DNA of 64,000 nucleotides from Acidobacteriota bacterium (GTDB lineage Bacteria; Acidobacteriota; Vicinamibacteria; Vicinamibacterales; Fen-181), in the NCBI GenBank assembly GCA_003170135.1, contig PMZR01000053.1, positions 106,770 to 170,769 on the forward strand. The letters are read 5' to 3'. Below the pieces are notes generated by a model. That model made no database searches, was not told where the DNA came from, and saw only the letters and a program-made list of their open reading frames with translations. A program made the translations under genes and the position numbers. Below are positions 19,707 to 29,228 of this stretch, in pieces (position 1 is the first letter of the stretch; every line of letters begins with the position of its first letter).

Positions 19707-19860
19707 GGGAACCCCCGAGGTGGAATCGCGCTCCGTGAAACGAAGGCACGCGGGCAGGCAGGCTGGCACCCGTGAGTATAGCACCGGCAGGACCGGCACC
19801 GGCGGCACTGACAAACCGCTGGCAGGTCGTAGGTTGTCGGCCCGTCAGCGCGTCGCAAAA

Positions 19861-19881
19861 GTTGACAAAACGACACTCAGA
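19861..19881 (+). promoter_or_regulatory. possible degenerate HspR operator (HAIR-like) overlapping the dnaK promoter
   Basis: GTTGACA, seven bases, then ACTCAGA. The HAIR consensus is CTTGAGT-N7-ACTCAAG. The spacing is exact and 9 of 14 arm positions match; the right arm is better than the left. The site overlaps the -35 of the dnaK promoter, where a repressor would act, and hspR is in the same gene run. The match is partial. Confidence 0.4.
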
Positions 19882-19890
19882 TTTTATATT
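19862..19890 (+). promoter_or_regulatory. dnaK promoter, housekeeping type
   Basis: TTGACA (19862-19867), a 17-bp spacer and TATATT (19885-19890) form the best -35/-10 pair in the window. The predicted start of transcription is near 19897, giving a leader of about 75 nt before the dnaK ATG at 19971. No CIRCE inverted repeat is present. Confidence 0.7.
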
Positions 19891-19970
19891 AGCTGGTGTC
19901 ATAGCCCGTCGCGCGCCTCTTCGGGCTCCCGGGCCCCGAGCATCTGTTCCGACGTCGGAAGGACGACAGC

Positions 19971-21902
<1,932 letters not shown>

Positions 21903-21908
21903 GCGGGT

Positions 21909-21932
21909 AGGGGCGCAACGTGTTGCGCCCCT
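21909..21932. repeat. 24-bp palindrome between dnaK and dnaJ
   Basis: AGGGGCGCAAC and GTTGCGCCCCT form a perfect 11-bp stem with only GT between them. The preceding GT and following GC make a unit that looks like the small palindromes scattered between genes in many genomes. There is no T-run, so it is more likely a repeat or mRNA-processing hairpin than a terminator. Confidence 0.75.
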
Positions 21933-21969
21933 GCGGCGCGGGGGTGGGCCGCTGGACCGCCGCACGACC

Positions 21970-23073
21970 ATGGACCTCTACGTGATCCTCGGCTTGAAGC
22001 GCACGGCATCTCCCGCTGACATCAAGCGGGCGTACCGGAGGCTCGCGCGCAAGTATCACCCGGACATCAATCCGGGCGATCGCGCGGCCGGGCTGCGGTT
22101 CCGCCAGATTGCGGAAGCGCACGAGATCCTGATCGATCCCGTGCGCCGGCGGCGCTACGACGAGAGCGGCGCGGTGGGCGCGCCCGAGCCGTCCGAGTCC
22201 GTCGGGTTCGAAGGATTCGATTTCTCGGTCGAATCCGTGGAGGGGCCGCGGGCATCCACCTTCGGCGATCTCTTCGCCGACGTGTTTCAGCGGGGGTTTC
22301 AGACTCCCGCCGATCATCTGGAGCGCGGCGCCGATCTGCACACGCATATCGAGGTGTCGTTCGACGAAGCGATCCGGGGAGCGGACAGGCACCTGACGGT
22401 GACGCACCTGGCCGCGTGTGCCGGGTGCGGCGGATCGGGCGCCGTGCGGACGCCGGACGCGCGCTGCCTCTACTGCAGCGGCACCGGCTCGATCCGCTCG
22501 GGTCGCGGCCACATGATCTTCACCAGGAGCTGCCCGCACTGCGGCGGCTCCGGGCGGCAGCGCCAGGCGTCGTGCGGCCGCTGCAGCGGGGTGGGCGTCG
22601 AGACGCGCACCGAGGCGATGCTCGTGCGCGTGCCGGCGGGGACCGCCGACGGCGCGCGCCTGCGGTTGGCGGGCAAGGGTCACTGCGGGCGCAAGGGCGG
22701 GGTCTGCGGCGATCTCTACGTGACCGTCCAGGTCCTGCCGCATCCGTTGTTCCGGCGGGAAGGCGACGACCTGTTGCTGCAGGTGCCGGTCGCGGTGCAT
22801 GAAGCGGCGCTCGGCACGAAGATCGACGTCCCGACGCTCGAAGGCGCCGCGCGGCTGCGCATCCCGCCGGGCACGCAGTCCGGCCAGCGCTTCCGGTTGC
22901 GCGAGCGCGGGGTGCCGTCGCGCGACGGGCGCAAGGGCGACCTGATCGTCGAGTTGCGGGTCGTGCTTCCCCGGTTGCTCGATGAACGGTCGAAGGAACT
23001 CCTGCGGGAGTTCGGGCGCATCAACGTCGAGGACGTGCGCGTCGACTGGCTGTCGGGGCGGCGGGGGAACTGA
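21970..23073 (+). CDS. dnaJ: DnaJ-type co-chaperone (Hsp40 with zinc domain)
   Basis: Stimulates DnaK ATP hydrolysis and delivers substrates. The J domain spans residues 1-65 with the HPD motif at residues 30-32. The canonical Gly/Phe-rich linker is missing; residues 66-110 are instead acidic, with F-E-G-F-D-F. Four zinc-finger repeats are complete: CAGCGGSG, CLYCSGTG, CPHCGGSG and CGRCSGVG. The C-terminal substrate domains follow. At 367 aa it is type I length. It lies 67 bp after dnaK, across the 24-bp palindrome. Confidence 0.92.
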   Translation: MDLYVILGLKRTASPADIKRAYRRLARKYHPDINPGDRAAGLRFRQIAEAHEILIDPVRRRRYDESGAVGAPEPSESVGFEGFDFSVESVEGPRASTFGDLFADVFQRGFQTPADHLERGADLHTHIEVSFDEAIRGADRHLTVTHLAACAGCGGSGAVRTPDARCLYCSGTGSIRSGRGHMIFTRSCPHCGGSGRQRQASCGRCSGVGVETRTEAMLVRVPAGTADGARLRLAGKGHCGRKGGVCGDLYVTVQVLPHPLFRREGDDLLLQVPVAVHEAALGTKIDVPTLEGAARLRIPPGTQSGQRFRLRERGVPSRDGRKGDLIVELRVVLPRLLDERSKELLREFGRINVEDVRVDWLSGRRGN

Positions 23074-23080
23074 ACACGAA

Positions 23081-23108
23081 GTCCGGAGTCCGAAGTCCGG
23101 AGTCCGGG
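23081..23108. repeat. 7-nt-period array between dnaJ and hspR
   Basis: Four heptads GTCCGGA, GTCCGAA, GTCCGGA, GTCCGGG, beginning seven bases after the dnaJ stop and ending 16 bp before the hspR start. The unit is the same as in the methyltransferase gene. Confidence 0.85.
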
Positions 23109-23124
23109 GTCAAGAGGGGGGAAT

Positions 23125-23574
23125 GTGGCGACGAAGCGATCATCCGGCAAGGCGTACTACATGATCAGCGCCGTCGCGCAGAAGTACAACATCCATCCAC
23201 AGACGTTGCGGCTCTACGAGCGCGAGGGGCTGCTCCGGCCGTCACGCACCGAAGGCAACACCCGGTTGTACTCGGAAGAGGATCTCGAGCAGCTCGAAAC
23301 GATCCTGGCGCTCACGCGCGATTTGGGCGTGAACCTGGCGGGCGTGGAAATCATCCTGAACATGCGGCGCAAGATCGAGCAGATGCAGAAGGAAGTGAAC
23401 GAGTTCATGGAATACGTCAAGGGCGAGCTGACACGCGGCATCGACGACTGGGAACAGCGCCTGAGCACGGCGCTCGTCAAGTCGTCTCCCGCCGAGATGG
23501 TGCGTGCCGCGGCACCGGACGCGCCCGCCGCGTCCGGCCAACCCGAGGAGCGGGCGCCGCGCAAGCCCGCGTGA
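23125..23574 (+). CDS. hspR: MerR-family heat-shock repressor HspR
   Basis: HspR represses dnaK operons together with DnaK as co-repressor, binding HAIR sites. The 149-aa protein has a MerR helix-turn-helix at residues about 12-80 (YYMISAVAQKYNIHPQTLRL, then YEREGLLRPSRTEGNTRLYS), which is the HspR signature with HPQTLR. A coiled-coil dimerisation helix with RRKIEQMQKEVNEFMEYVKG follows. GTG start at 23125. Its position after dnaK and dnaJ matches the actinobacterial arrangement and implies autoregulation. Confidence 0.9.
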   Translation: MATKRSSGKAYYMISAVAQKYNIHPQTLRLYEREGLLRPSRTEGNTRLYSEEDLEQLETILALTRDLGVNLAGVEIILNMRRKIEQMQKEVNEFMEYVKGELTRGIDDWEQRLSTALVKSSPAEMVRAAAPDAPAASGQPEERAPRKPA

Positions 23575-23621
23575 TCCGAACGCATCTCGTCACTCGCCAC
23601 GTCCTCGGGTATGATGACGCC

Positions 23622-24359
23622 GTGAAGAAGAGGGCGCGCGGGGCCGAGGACGAGACCCTCCAGGCGTACCTGCGTGAAATTTCCACGTTCCCGCCGCTGA
23701 CCTCGGCGGAGGAGCGGCATCTCGGCCGTCGCATCCGCCGGCATCGCGATCAGTACGCGTTCCGCCGCCTCGTCGAATCGAATCTCCGGTTCGTCGTCGG
23801 GTACGCGCGACGGTATCGCGGGCTCGGCGTCGTGTTCCTGGACCTGATCGACGAAGCGAACCTCGGGCTCATGGAAGCCGCGCGCCGGTACGACCCCGAA
23901 CGCAATTTCGAATTCATCGCCTACGCGCAGTGGTGGATCCGCCAGGCGATCATGCACGCGCTCGCCGACCAGGGCCGCGTGTTTGCCGTGCCCCGGCGCA
24001 CGACCCCGGTCGCGCGCACGCTGCAGGGCGGCGAGCTGTCGTCCGGGCACCGGACCTCGTTCGCGGAGGACGGCGACCAGTTCCGCGGGTGCGAACCCGA
24101 CGCTCACCTGTTCGAGGACGTGGCCGTGCGCCACGCGATCATCGACCAGGTGCGCGACGTGCTGTTCGAGCTGTCGCCGAGAGAGCGCGAGGTGATGCAC
24201 CTGCGTTTCGGCCTCGACGGCGGCGAGCCGCTCACGGTCCAGGCAACCGGCCTGCGGCTCGGTGTATCGCGCGAGCGCGTGCGGCAGCTCGAAGGCCACG
24301 CGCGGCGGAAACTGCGGCGGTCGCAGAAGTCGCGCGAACTGCGGTGCAGCCTCAATTAG
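23622..24359 (+). CDS. compact sigma-70 family RNA polymerase sigma factor
   Basis: 245 aa from GTG 23622; an alternative GTG at 23571 would overlap the hspR stop but adds a tail without sigma character. Region 1.2 (DETLQAYLREISTFPPLT) and full region 2 (NLRFVVGYARRYRGLGVVFL, then DLIDEANLGLMEAARRYDPE and FIAYAQWWIRQAIMHAL) are RpoD-like. Region 4 is intact (LSPREREVMHLRFGLDGGEP; helix-turn-helix VSRERVRQLEGHA). Region 3 is much reduced. It is therefore a group 2/3 alternative factor, placed directly behind the heat-shock repressor. Its regulon is unknown; a stress role is inference from position. Confidence 0.88.
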   Translation: MKKRARGAEDETLQAYLREISTFPPLTSAEERHLGRRIRRHRDQYAFRRLVESNLRFVVGYARRYRGLGVVFLDLIDEANLGLMEAARRYDPERNFEFIAYAQWWIRQAIMHALADQGRVFAVPRRTTPVARTLQGGELSSGHRTSFAEDGDQFRGCEPDAHLFEDVAVRHAIIDQVRDVLFELSPREREVMHLRFGLDGGEPLTVQATGLRLGVSRERVRQLEGHARRKLRRSQKSRELRCSLN

Positions 24360-24399
24360 GGCGGTGACCGGTCGCAAGCAGCGAGGAGCGGAGCGGGGC

Positions 24400-24490
24400 G
24401 GTGGGCCCCCAGGCACCCCCGCGCGGCTGACGCGCCGGGGACCCCGCCCGCGAGCGACGAGCTTGGCGGGGTGCAGGGGTCCCCGCCACC
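24400..24490. repeat. GC-rich nested inverted repeat before the DnaC-like gene
   Basis: Inner stem: GGGGACCC (24437-24444) pairs with GGGTCCCC (24477-24484), extended by CGCC with GGCG. Outer arms 24400-24420 and 24468-24490 (GGTGGG...CACCCC against GGGGTGC...CCACC) are also complementary but share bases with the inner right arm, so two alternative foldings compete. It looks like an intergenic palindromic repeat; regulation of the downstream gene is possible. Confidence 0.55.
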
Positions 24491-24508
24491 CAAAGAAGGA
24501 GCAGTGTC

Positions 24509-25375
24509 ATGGGTTGCGCGGTGTGCGAGGACACGGGGTGGAAGGCGATCGAGCAGGACGGCGTGCGCCGCATGATGCGCTGCGACTGCTGGCGCGAGGA
24601 AATCGTCCGCCGCCGCCTGGCCGACGCCCGCATTCCCAAGCGCTATCAGCACTGCGACCTGTCGAACTTCGTCACCTACCCGAACGAGATGCTGGTGCGC
24701 GCCGTCGCCGGCGTGAAGAAGTTCATCGACGCGTTTCCCGTCGTCGACAAGGGCCTGCTGCTCATCGGGCCGCCCGGCATCGGCAAGAGCCACCTGGCGG
24801 TGTCGGCGCTCAAGCAGGCGATCGTCGGATCCGGCGCGCGCGGCCTGTTCTACGACGTGCGTGAACTGTTGAAACTGATCCGCAGCACCTACAACCCCGT
24901 GGTGAAGACGGCGGAGATGGAAGTGCTGAGACCCGTCCTCGAGGCCGACCTGCTGGCGCTCGATGACCTGGGCGCCGAGAAGACCTCGGAATGGGTCGAG
25001 GAGACGCTCAACCTGGTGGTGAACACCAGGTACAACGAACGCAGGCCGACCATCTTCACCTCGAACTACGAGGAGAAGGAGCAGACCGGCGAAGGCGACT
25101 CGCTGCTCGAGCGCGTCGGGTACCGGATTCACTCGCGGCTGTTCGAGATGTGCGACTTCTACGACTTCGACGGCTGCGACTATCGGTCGCCCAACCGTCC
25201 GACCAACGCGACCGGCGAGGACCTGCTCAAGCTCTGGCAACTGCAGCGGATGAAGAAGGGACACCACGTGACCTTGCCGCCCCGGGCGCGTGGCTCCGCT
25301 CGTGCGCAACTTCGCGACGGCGACGGAAAGGCCGATCTGAAGTGGCCCGGCGGCCGTGCCGGCAGTCAGGGGTAG
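24509..25375 (+). CDS. DnaC/IstB-like AAA+ ATPase with N-terminal zinc ribbon
   Basis: Resembles helicase loaders of the DnaC/DnaI type, which deliver DnaB to DNA. AAGGAG precedes the ATG. Four cysteines (C3, C6, C25, C27) form a likely zinc ribbon like that of DnaI. Walker A is GPPGIGKS at residues 87-94, Walker B is LLALDDLGAEKTSEW, and an arginine-finger-type region follows in YRIHSRLFEMC. The 288-aa length fits. It is not next to any transposase, which argues against an IstB transposition helper. The hemW start follows immediately after its stop. Confidence 0.82.
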   Translation: MGCAVCEDTGWKAIEQDGVRRMMRCDCWREEIVRRRLADARIPKRYQHCDLSNFVTYPNEMLVRAVAGVKKFIDAFPVVDKGLLLIGPPGIGKSHLAVSALKQAIVGSGARGLFYDVRELLKLIRSTYNPVVKTAEMEVLRPVLEADLLALDDLGAEKTSEWVEETLNLVVNTRYNERRPTIFTSNYEEKEQTGEGDSLLERVGYRIHSRLFEMCDFYDFDGCDYRSPNRPTNATGEDLLKLWQLQRMKKGHHVTLPPRARGSARAQLRDGDGKADLKWPGGRAGSQG

Positions 25376-26674
25376 ATGCCCCCGCTCGGTCTCTACATCC
25401 ACGTTCCGTTCTGCGCGTCCATTTGCAGCTACTGCAATTTCAACCGCGGTCTGTTCGACGCAGGCCTCAAGGACCGCTACGTTCGCGCCCTTCGTGACGA
25501 GATCAGGTTCGTGTCGGAGCGCGTGACTGCCGGCCGACACCCGGTCACCGGGCGTCCGCTCTCCGACGGTCTTCCTTCGGCCTTTGACCTTGGGCCTTCG
25601 GCCTTCGGACTTCGGACTTCGGACCTCGGACCTCGGACGACATCGCCAGCGCGAGCGGCCGATACGATTTACTTCGGCGGCGGCACCCCGTCGCTGCTGT
25701 CCCCGGATGAAATCGGCAGCCTCATCGATACCTGCCGCTCGGCGTTCGCGCTCTCCCCGGATGCCGAGGTGACGCTCGAAGCCAATCCGGAGACCGTGAC
25801 CGTAGATGCAATGACCGCGTACCGGTCGGCCGGCGTGAACCGGGTGAGCATGGGGGTGCAGTCGTTTCGCGACGAGGAGTTGCGGCGTCTCGGCCGCATC
25901 CACGATGCGGCTCGCGCGCGCGCCGCGCTCGACGCCACCCGGGCGGCCGGCATCGACAACGTCAGCCTGGACCTGATGTTGTGGCTGCCGCAGCAGACCA
26001 TCGACGAGTGCCTCTTCTCGGTGCGGGCGCTCGCCGCGCTGCAGCCGGCCCACGCCTCGCTGTACCTGCTCGAACTCTACCCGAACGCGCCGCTCAAGGA
26101 AGCGATGGCGCGTTCCGGCTGGTCGCTCGCGCCCGACGATGACGCGGCGGACATGTACTTGCGGGCGCTCGAGACACTGGGCGCGGCGGGCTATGAGCAG
26201 TACGAAATCTCGAACTTCTCCCGCCCCGGGCTCGCATGCCGTCACAATCTGAAATACTGGTCCGACGGCGAGTGGCTGGCGTTCGGGTGCGGAGCGCACT
26301 CGACAATGGACGGGGTGCGGTGGAAGAATGTGTCGGCCACCGAGATGTACGTCCGTGGCCTGGAGGATGGCGGCGCGCCGGTCATCGCCGAGCGCCGCGA
26401 GCTGACCCCCGCCGAGCGGTTCCAGGAAGCGGTCTTCATGCGGTTGCGGCTCGTCGCGGGCCTCGATCTGCACGAGGTGGAGCAGCGATACGGCATCGAC
26501 GTGTGGGAGCGTTACGGCGACCGCCTGGCGCGCTTCGTCGAGGCGGGCCTGCTCGTGCGGGAGCCGGCGGACGGGGCGGCCCCCGCGGGCACTCTGCGGC
26601 TGTCCCCGCGCGGCCTGCTGCTGTCGAATGAAGTAATGATCAGTTTCATTGACGCCAAGGGTACGGTAGAGTAG
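25376..26674 (+). CDS. hemW: radical SAM heme chaperone HemW (coproporphyrinogen oxidase-like)
   Basis: Heme-binding radical SAM protein that inserts heme into respiratory enzymes. The [4Fe-4S] cysteines are C13, C17 and C20 in HVPFCASICSYC. TIYFGGGTPSLL, EANPETVTVDAM and the HemW C-terminal domain are present; the cysteine diagnostic of HemN proper is absent. A 7-nt-period array inserts 21 residues (PSAFDLGPSAF...) plus flanking low-complexity sequence, so residues about 55-95 form an extra loop between the first helix and the GGGTPS strand. 432 aa is longer than the usual 380 or so. The start abuts the upstream stop with no gap. Confidence 0.92.
   Translation: MPPLGLYIHVPFCASICSYCNFNRGLFDAGLKDRYVRALRDEIRFVSERVTAGRHPVTGRPLSDGLPSAFDLGPSAFGLRTSDLGPRTTSPARAADTIYFGGGTPSLLSPDEIGSLIDTCRSAFALSPDAEVTLEANPETVTVDAMTAYRSAGVNRVSMGVQSFRDEELRRLGRIHDAARARAALDATRAAGIDNVSLDLMLWLPQQTIDECLFSVRALAALQPAHASLYLLELYPNAPLKEAMARSGWSLAPDDDAADMYLRALETLGAAGYEQYEISNFSRPGLACRHNLKYWSDGEWLAFGCGAHSTMDGVRWKNVSATEMYVRGLEDGGAPVIAERRELTPAERFQEAVFMRLRLVAGLDLHEVEQRYGIDVWERYGDRLARFVEAGLLVREPADGAAPAGTLRLSPRGLLLSNEVMISFIDAKGTVE
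25575..25637 (+). repeat. 7-nt-period array inside hemW
   Basis: Nine heptads: CTTCGGC, CTTTGAC, CTTGGGC, CTTCGGC, CTTCGGA three times, CCTCGGA twice, then CGAC. Its 63 bp equal 21 codons, so the insertion keeps the reading frame. On the opposite strand the unit reads TCCGAAG, which is the heptad of the other arrays. Confidence 0.9.
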
Positions 26675-26709
26675 ACAACCTTTCACAGCCCTTCGCCAAG
26701 GAGGTCGGC

Positions 26710-27216
26710 ATGCGATTGACCTGGGTTGCACCAAACCGGAACGCGACTCTCGGCCTGGTGTTCGTGCTTGCGTTCGTCCTGGGGTCGGTCGGCGTTGTCT
26801 TCGCGCAGAATCCGGCTGCCCAGCAGGCGCCGCCGCAGCAGCAGGCTCCGGCCGGCATCCTGTTCTCGGGCGATGCGGGCATCCAACTGAACTACATCAA
26901 GGCCGACAAGACCGCGGATTTCGAAGCGGCCATGGCCAAGGTGAAGGAAGCGCTCCAGAAGAGCGCCGTGCCCGAGCGCAAGCAGCAGGCCGCGGGCTGG
27001 AAGATCTTCAAGTCGCCGGATCCGGCTGGCGAAGGACAGGTGCTTTACGTATTTGTCTTCGACCCGGTCGTGAAGGGCGCCAACTACTCGGTCGGCACGA
27101 TCCTGAGCGAGGGGTTCCCGGCCGAGGCAAACGACATCTTCAAGAAATACGCGGACGCGTATGCGAAGGGCCAGCTGCGCATCAACCTGAACCTGGTCAT
27201 GGGGATGGGGCAGTAA
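26710..27216 (+). CDS. exported hypothetical protein
   Basis: 168 aa with AAGGAGGTC just before the ATG. A signal peptide with a long hydrophobic core (LGLVFVLAFVLGSVGVVFAQ) is followed by a Gln/Pro/Ala linker and a compact domain. Visible motifs there are LNYIKADKTADFEAAMAKVK, GWKIFKSPDP and YVFVFDPVVKGANYSVGTIL. I have the impression that similar small periplasmic proteins recur in Acidobacteriota, but I know no function. A stand-alone gene 35 bp after hemW. Confidence 0.7.
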   Translation: MRLTWVAPNRNATLGLVFVLAFVLGSVGVVFAQNPAAQQAPPQQQAPAGILFSGDAGIQLNYIKADKTADFEAAMAKVKEALQKSAVPERKQQAAGWKIFKSPDPAGEGQVLYVFVFDPVVKGANYSVGTILSEGFPAEANDIFKKYADAYAKGQLRINLNLVMGMGQ

Positions 27217-27291
27217 CAGTCGTCCGCAAGGGATCGGGCCGAAGGGTGGAACGCCGGCGACTGTCGGGTTCCGCCCTTCGTGTGTCCGGTC

Positions 27292-27371
27292 GGCTTCCCG
27301 CCTTCAGCCCTGGCATTCGGCTCTCGGCCTTCGTGCAGCCCGTCGCGCGCCTGGAGTCCGGGGCCCGGAGC
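27292..27371. repeat. degenerate 7-nt-period array at the 3' end of the OMP gene
   Basis: Starting GGCTTCC, CGCCTTC, AGCCCTG, GCATTCG, GCTCTCG, GCCTTCG and ending AGTCCGG, GGCCCGG, about a dozen loosely similar heptads run up to the stop codon of the minus-strand gene. It lies in the convergent junction. It is more decayed than the other arrays. Confidence 0.6.
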
Positions 27372-27860
27372 CTAGAACTTGAGATTCAGCCCCGCGTACA
27401 AACGCTGCGGGTGCGAGTAGAGCGGCGAGCCGCTCAACTTGAACACGCGGTAGTCGATTCTCAGCCGGATCGGCCCGGCCAGCGTGATCTTCACCCCGCC
27501 GCCCGTGTTCACCGCGACGTTCGTCTCGCTCGCCGTGCCCAGCACCTCGCGATAGACCCCGCCTCCCGCGGTCGCGTAGAACTGCATGCGCGCAATCTCG
27601 AACGGCGTCTGCAGCAGCCCGTTGAACGATCCGGCGCGCAGTGACGGCGCGCCCGATGGCGGGTCCTCGGTGGTGGCGGAGTACTCGAACTCGAACCCGA
27701 CGATCAGGAGGCCGAACCCTACCGCGAAACCGCGCGCCGATCGGTTGGTGGGCGTGGTCGTAAATCCGAGGAACGCGGTGGCATCGGCTGCGGCATCGCG
27801 CGGCCACGCGACGAGCACGATCAGCGCAAAAAAGACGACGAGCGACAGGCGTGATCTCAC
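27372..27860 (-). CDS. outer-membrane beta-barrel protein (small OmpW/opacity-like)
   Basis: 162 aa with a signal peptide (SLVVFFALIVLVAWPRDAAA) and alternating hydrophobic strands throughout (GFGLLIVGFEFEYS, MQFYATAGGGVYRE, IRLRIDYRVFKL). It ends in LYAGLNLKF; a C-terminal Phe after alternating residues is the BamA recognition signature. This predicts an eight-stranded barrel. It is convergent with the exported hypothetical gene. Function unknown. Confidence 0.75.
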   Translation of the reverse strand: MRSRLSLVVFFALIVLVAWPRDAAADATAFLGFTTTPTNRSARGFAVGFGLLIVGFEFEYSATTEDPPSGAPSLRAGSFNGLLQTPFEIARMQFYATAGGGVYREVLGTASETNVAVNTGGGVKITLAGPIRLRIDYRVFKLSGSPLYSHPQRLYAGLNLKF

Positions 27861-27925
27861 GGCCGACTCCTTGTCTTAGCTCATCATAACAGTGCGGAGG
27901 GCCGCGCCAAAGCCGGGCTGGTTGT

Positions 27926-27952
27926 TCTGCGTGAATCTGCGTGAATCTGCGG
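27926..27952. repeat. 10-nt tandem repeat TCTGCGTGAA
   Basis: Two full copies of TCTGCGTGAA followed by TCTGCGG. Short intergenic repeats of this flavour occur in several bacterial phyla. It is a different class from the heptad arrays. The 259-bp gap around it holds no other recognisable gene. Confidence 0.65.
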
Positions 27953-28119
27953 CTGAATTTCGATCCGGCGGAAGCTGCGGTGGTGACGAGCCGCGTCGTG
28001 GGTCGCTCGCGTCCGAGCGCTCAGCTCGGGCGGTTGGGACGTCGCCACGCCGCGCGCTCCGGTGCCGGCCGCGACGCGCATGTTATAGTGGAAATGGGTC
28101 AAAGATTGCGGCAACTGCT

Positions 28120-29130
28120 GTGAAGACGCACTTTTACAGCCGGAGTACAACGGCGCTGAGGGCCGAACTGGGCCAGGTGATGTCGCGCGAAACGCTGCGC
28201 GCGCTGCACCACAAATCGCCCGCACGTCACCTGCTCGTCGCCGCGCGCCAGTTCGCCATTCTCGGCCTCGCGACGTGGGGCCTCGTCCATTTCTCACACC
28301 CGCTCGTGTGGATTCCGCTGGCGCTCGTCCAGGGTTTCACCATCTTCAACTTCTCGGTCCTCCTGCACGAGGTCGTGCATCACACGGTGTTCGAGTTGCG
28401 CCGCCCGAGCGCCGAGCGCCTGCTGGGTTTCCTCTACGCCGTTCCGAGCGGCCTCTCGGCGAGCCAGTTCACGCGGTGGCACCTCGATCACCACGCGGAA
28501 CTGGGATCGTCTGAGGCCGATCCGAAGCGCCATCATCTGTCGCCGAAGGTCAACGCGCGCTGGTACAAGCTGCTCTATTGCTCGCCCGCGCTCTTCCCGA
28601 TCTATTTCCGCGCGGCGCGCCGCGAAGCCGTCACGTACGAGCCGGACCTGCAGCGTCGCATCGCGATGGAGCGGCGGTTGACAATCGCCGTGCACCTGGC
28701 GATCGTCGCGGCCCTCTGGGCGCTTGCCGGTCTCGCCACGGCGCTGCGCGCGTGGGTCGTGCCGGTGTTCTTCGTGTTCCCGGTCGCGTTCACGCTGAAC
28801 CGCCTCGGCCAGCACTACGACATCGACCCGGACGATCCGGCCAAGTGGACGACGCTCGTGAAGGGGCAGTGGTTCTGGGATTTCCTGTTCCTGAATTCGA
28901 ACTACCATCTCGAGCACCATTACTTCCCGGGCGTGCCGTTCTACCGTCTGCCCGCGCTGCAACGAGCGCTGGCGCCCTTCTACGCGCATCGCGGAATGCG
29001 GTGGCGGAGCTACGGCGGACTGGTATACGGTTGGCTGGTCGAGAACCGCGCGCCGCACACGAACTGGGCAACGTCGCCACCCGAATCCGAGCGCGGTGGC
29101 GCGGTGCCCGTCGGCGCGCGCGGGCAGTAG
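28120..29130 (+). CDS. membrane fatty acid desaturase
   Basis: Di-iron desaturase introducing double bonds into acyl chains. Three histidine clusters are complete: HEVVHH, HLDHH and HLEHHYFPG. Hydrophobic helices lie around residues 40-85 and 185-225. GTG 28120 gives 336 aa; the longer in-frame extension upstream has no coding character. A nine-residue ORF (ATG 28094 to TGA 28123) overlaps this GTG in the form GTGA, so translation may be coupled. TATAGT at 28084 is a possible -10. It belongs to the family of FA_desaturase proteins with the NYHLEHH third box. Confidence 0.85.
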   Translation: MKTHFYSRSTTALRAELGQVMSRETLRALHHKSPARHLLVAARQFAILGLATWGLVHFSHPLVWIPLALVQGFTIFNFSVLLHEVVHHTVFELRRPSAERLLGFLYAVPSGLSASQFTRWHLDHHAELGSSEADPKRHHLSPKVNARWYKLLYCSPALFPIYFRAARREAVTYEPDLQRRIAMERRLTIAVHLAIVAALWALAGLATALRAWVVPVFFVFPVAFTLNRLGQHYDIDPDDPAKWTTLVKGQWFWDFLFLNSNYHLEHHYFPGVPFYRLPALQRALAPFYAHRGMRWRSYGGLVYGWLVENRAPHTNWATSPPESERGGAVPVGARGQ

Positions 29131-29228
29131 CGTTCGCGCGGATCGGGAACGTCGCCGGCCGGTGGAGTATCCCGTCGGGCTGTTCGGTTGTGCGGACACC
29201 TGCCCCCCTGGATGTCGGGAGGTGCGTG

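Noticed and set aside
19707..19970. CIRCE (HrcA) operator upstream of dnaK
   Set aside because: No TTAGCACTC-N9-GAGTGCTAA repeat is present; the hspR gene points to the other regulatory type.
24509..25375. IstB transposition helper of an IS21-type element
   Set aside because: There is no IstA transposase or terminal repeat nearby, and the N-terminal zinc ribbon fits a DnaI-type helicase loader better.
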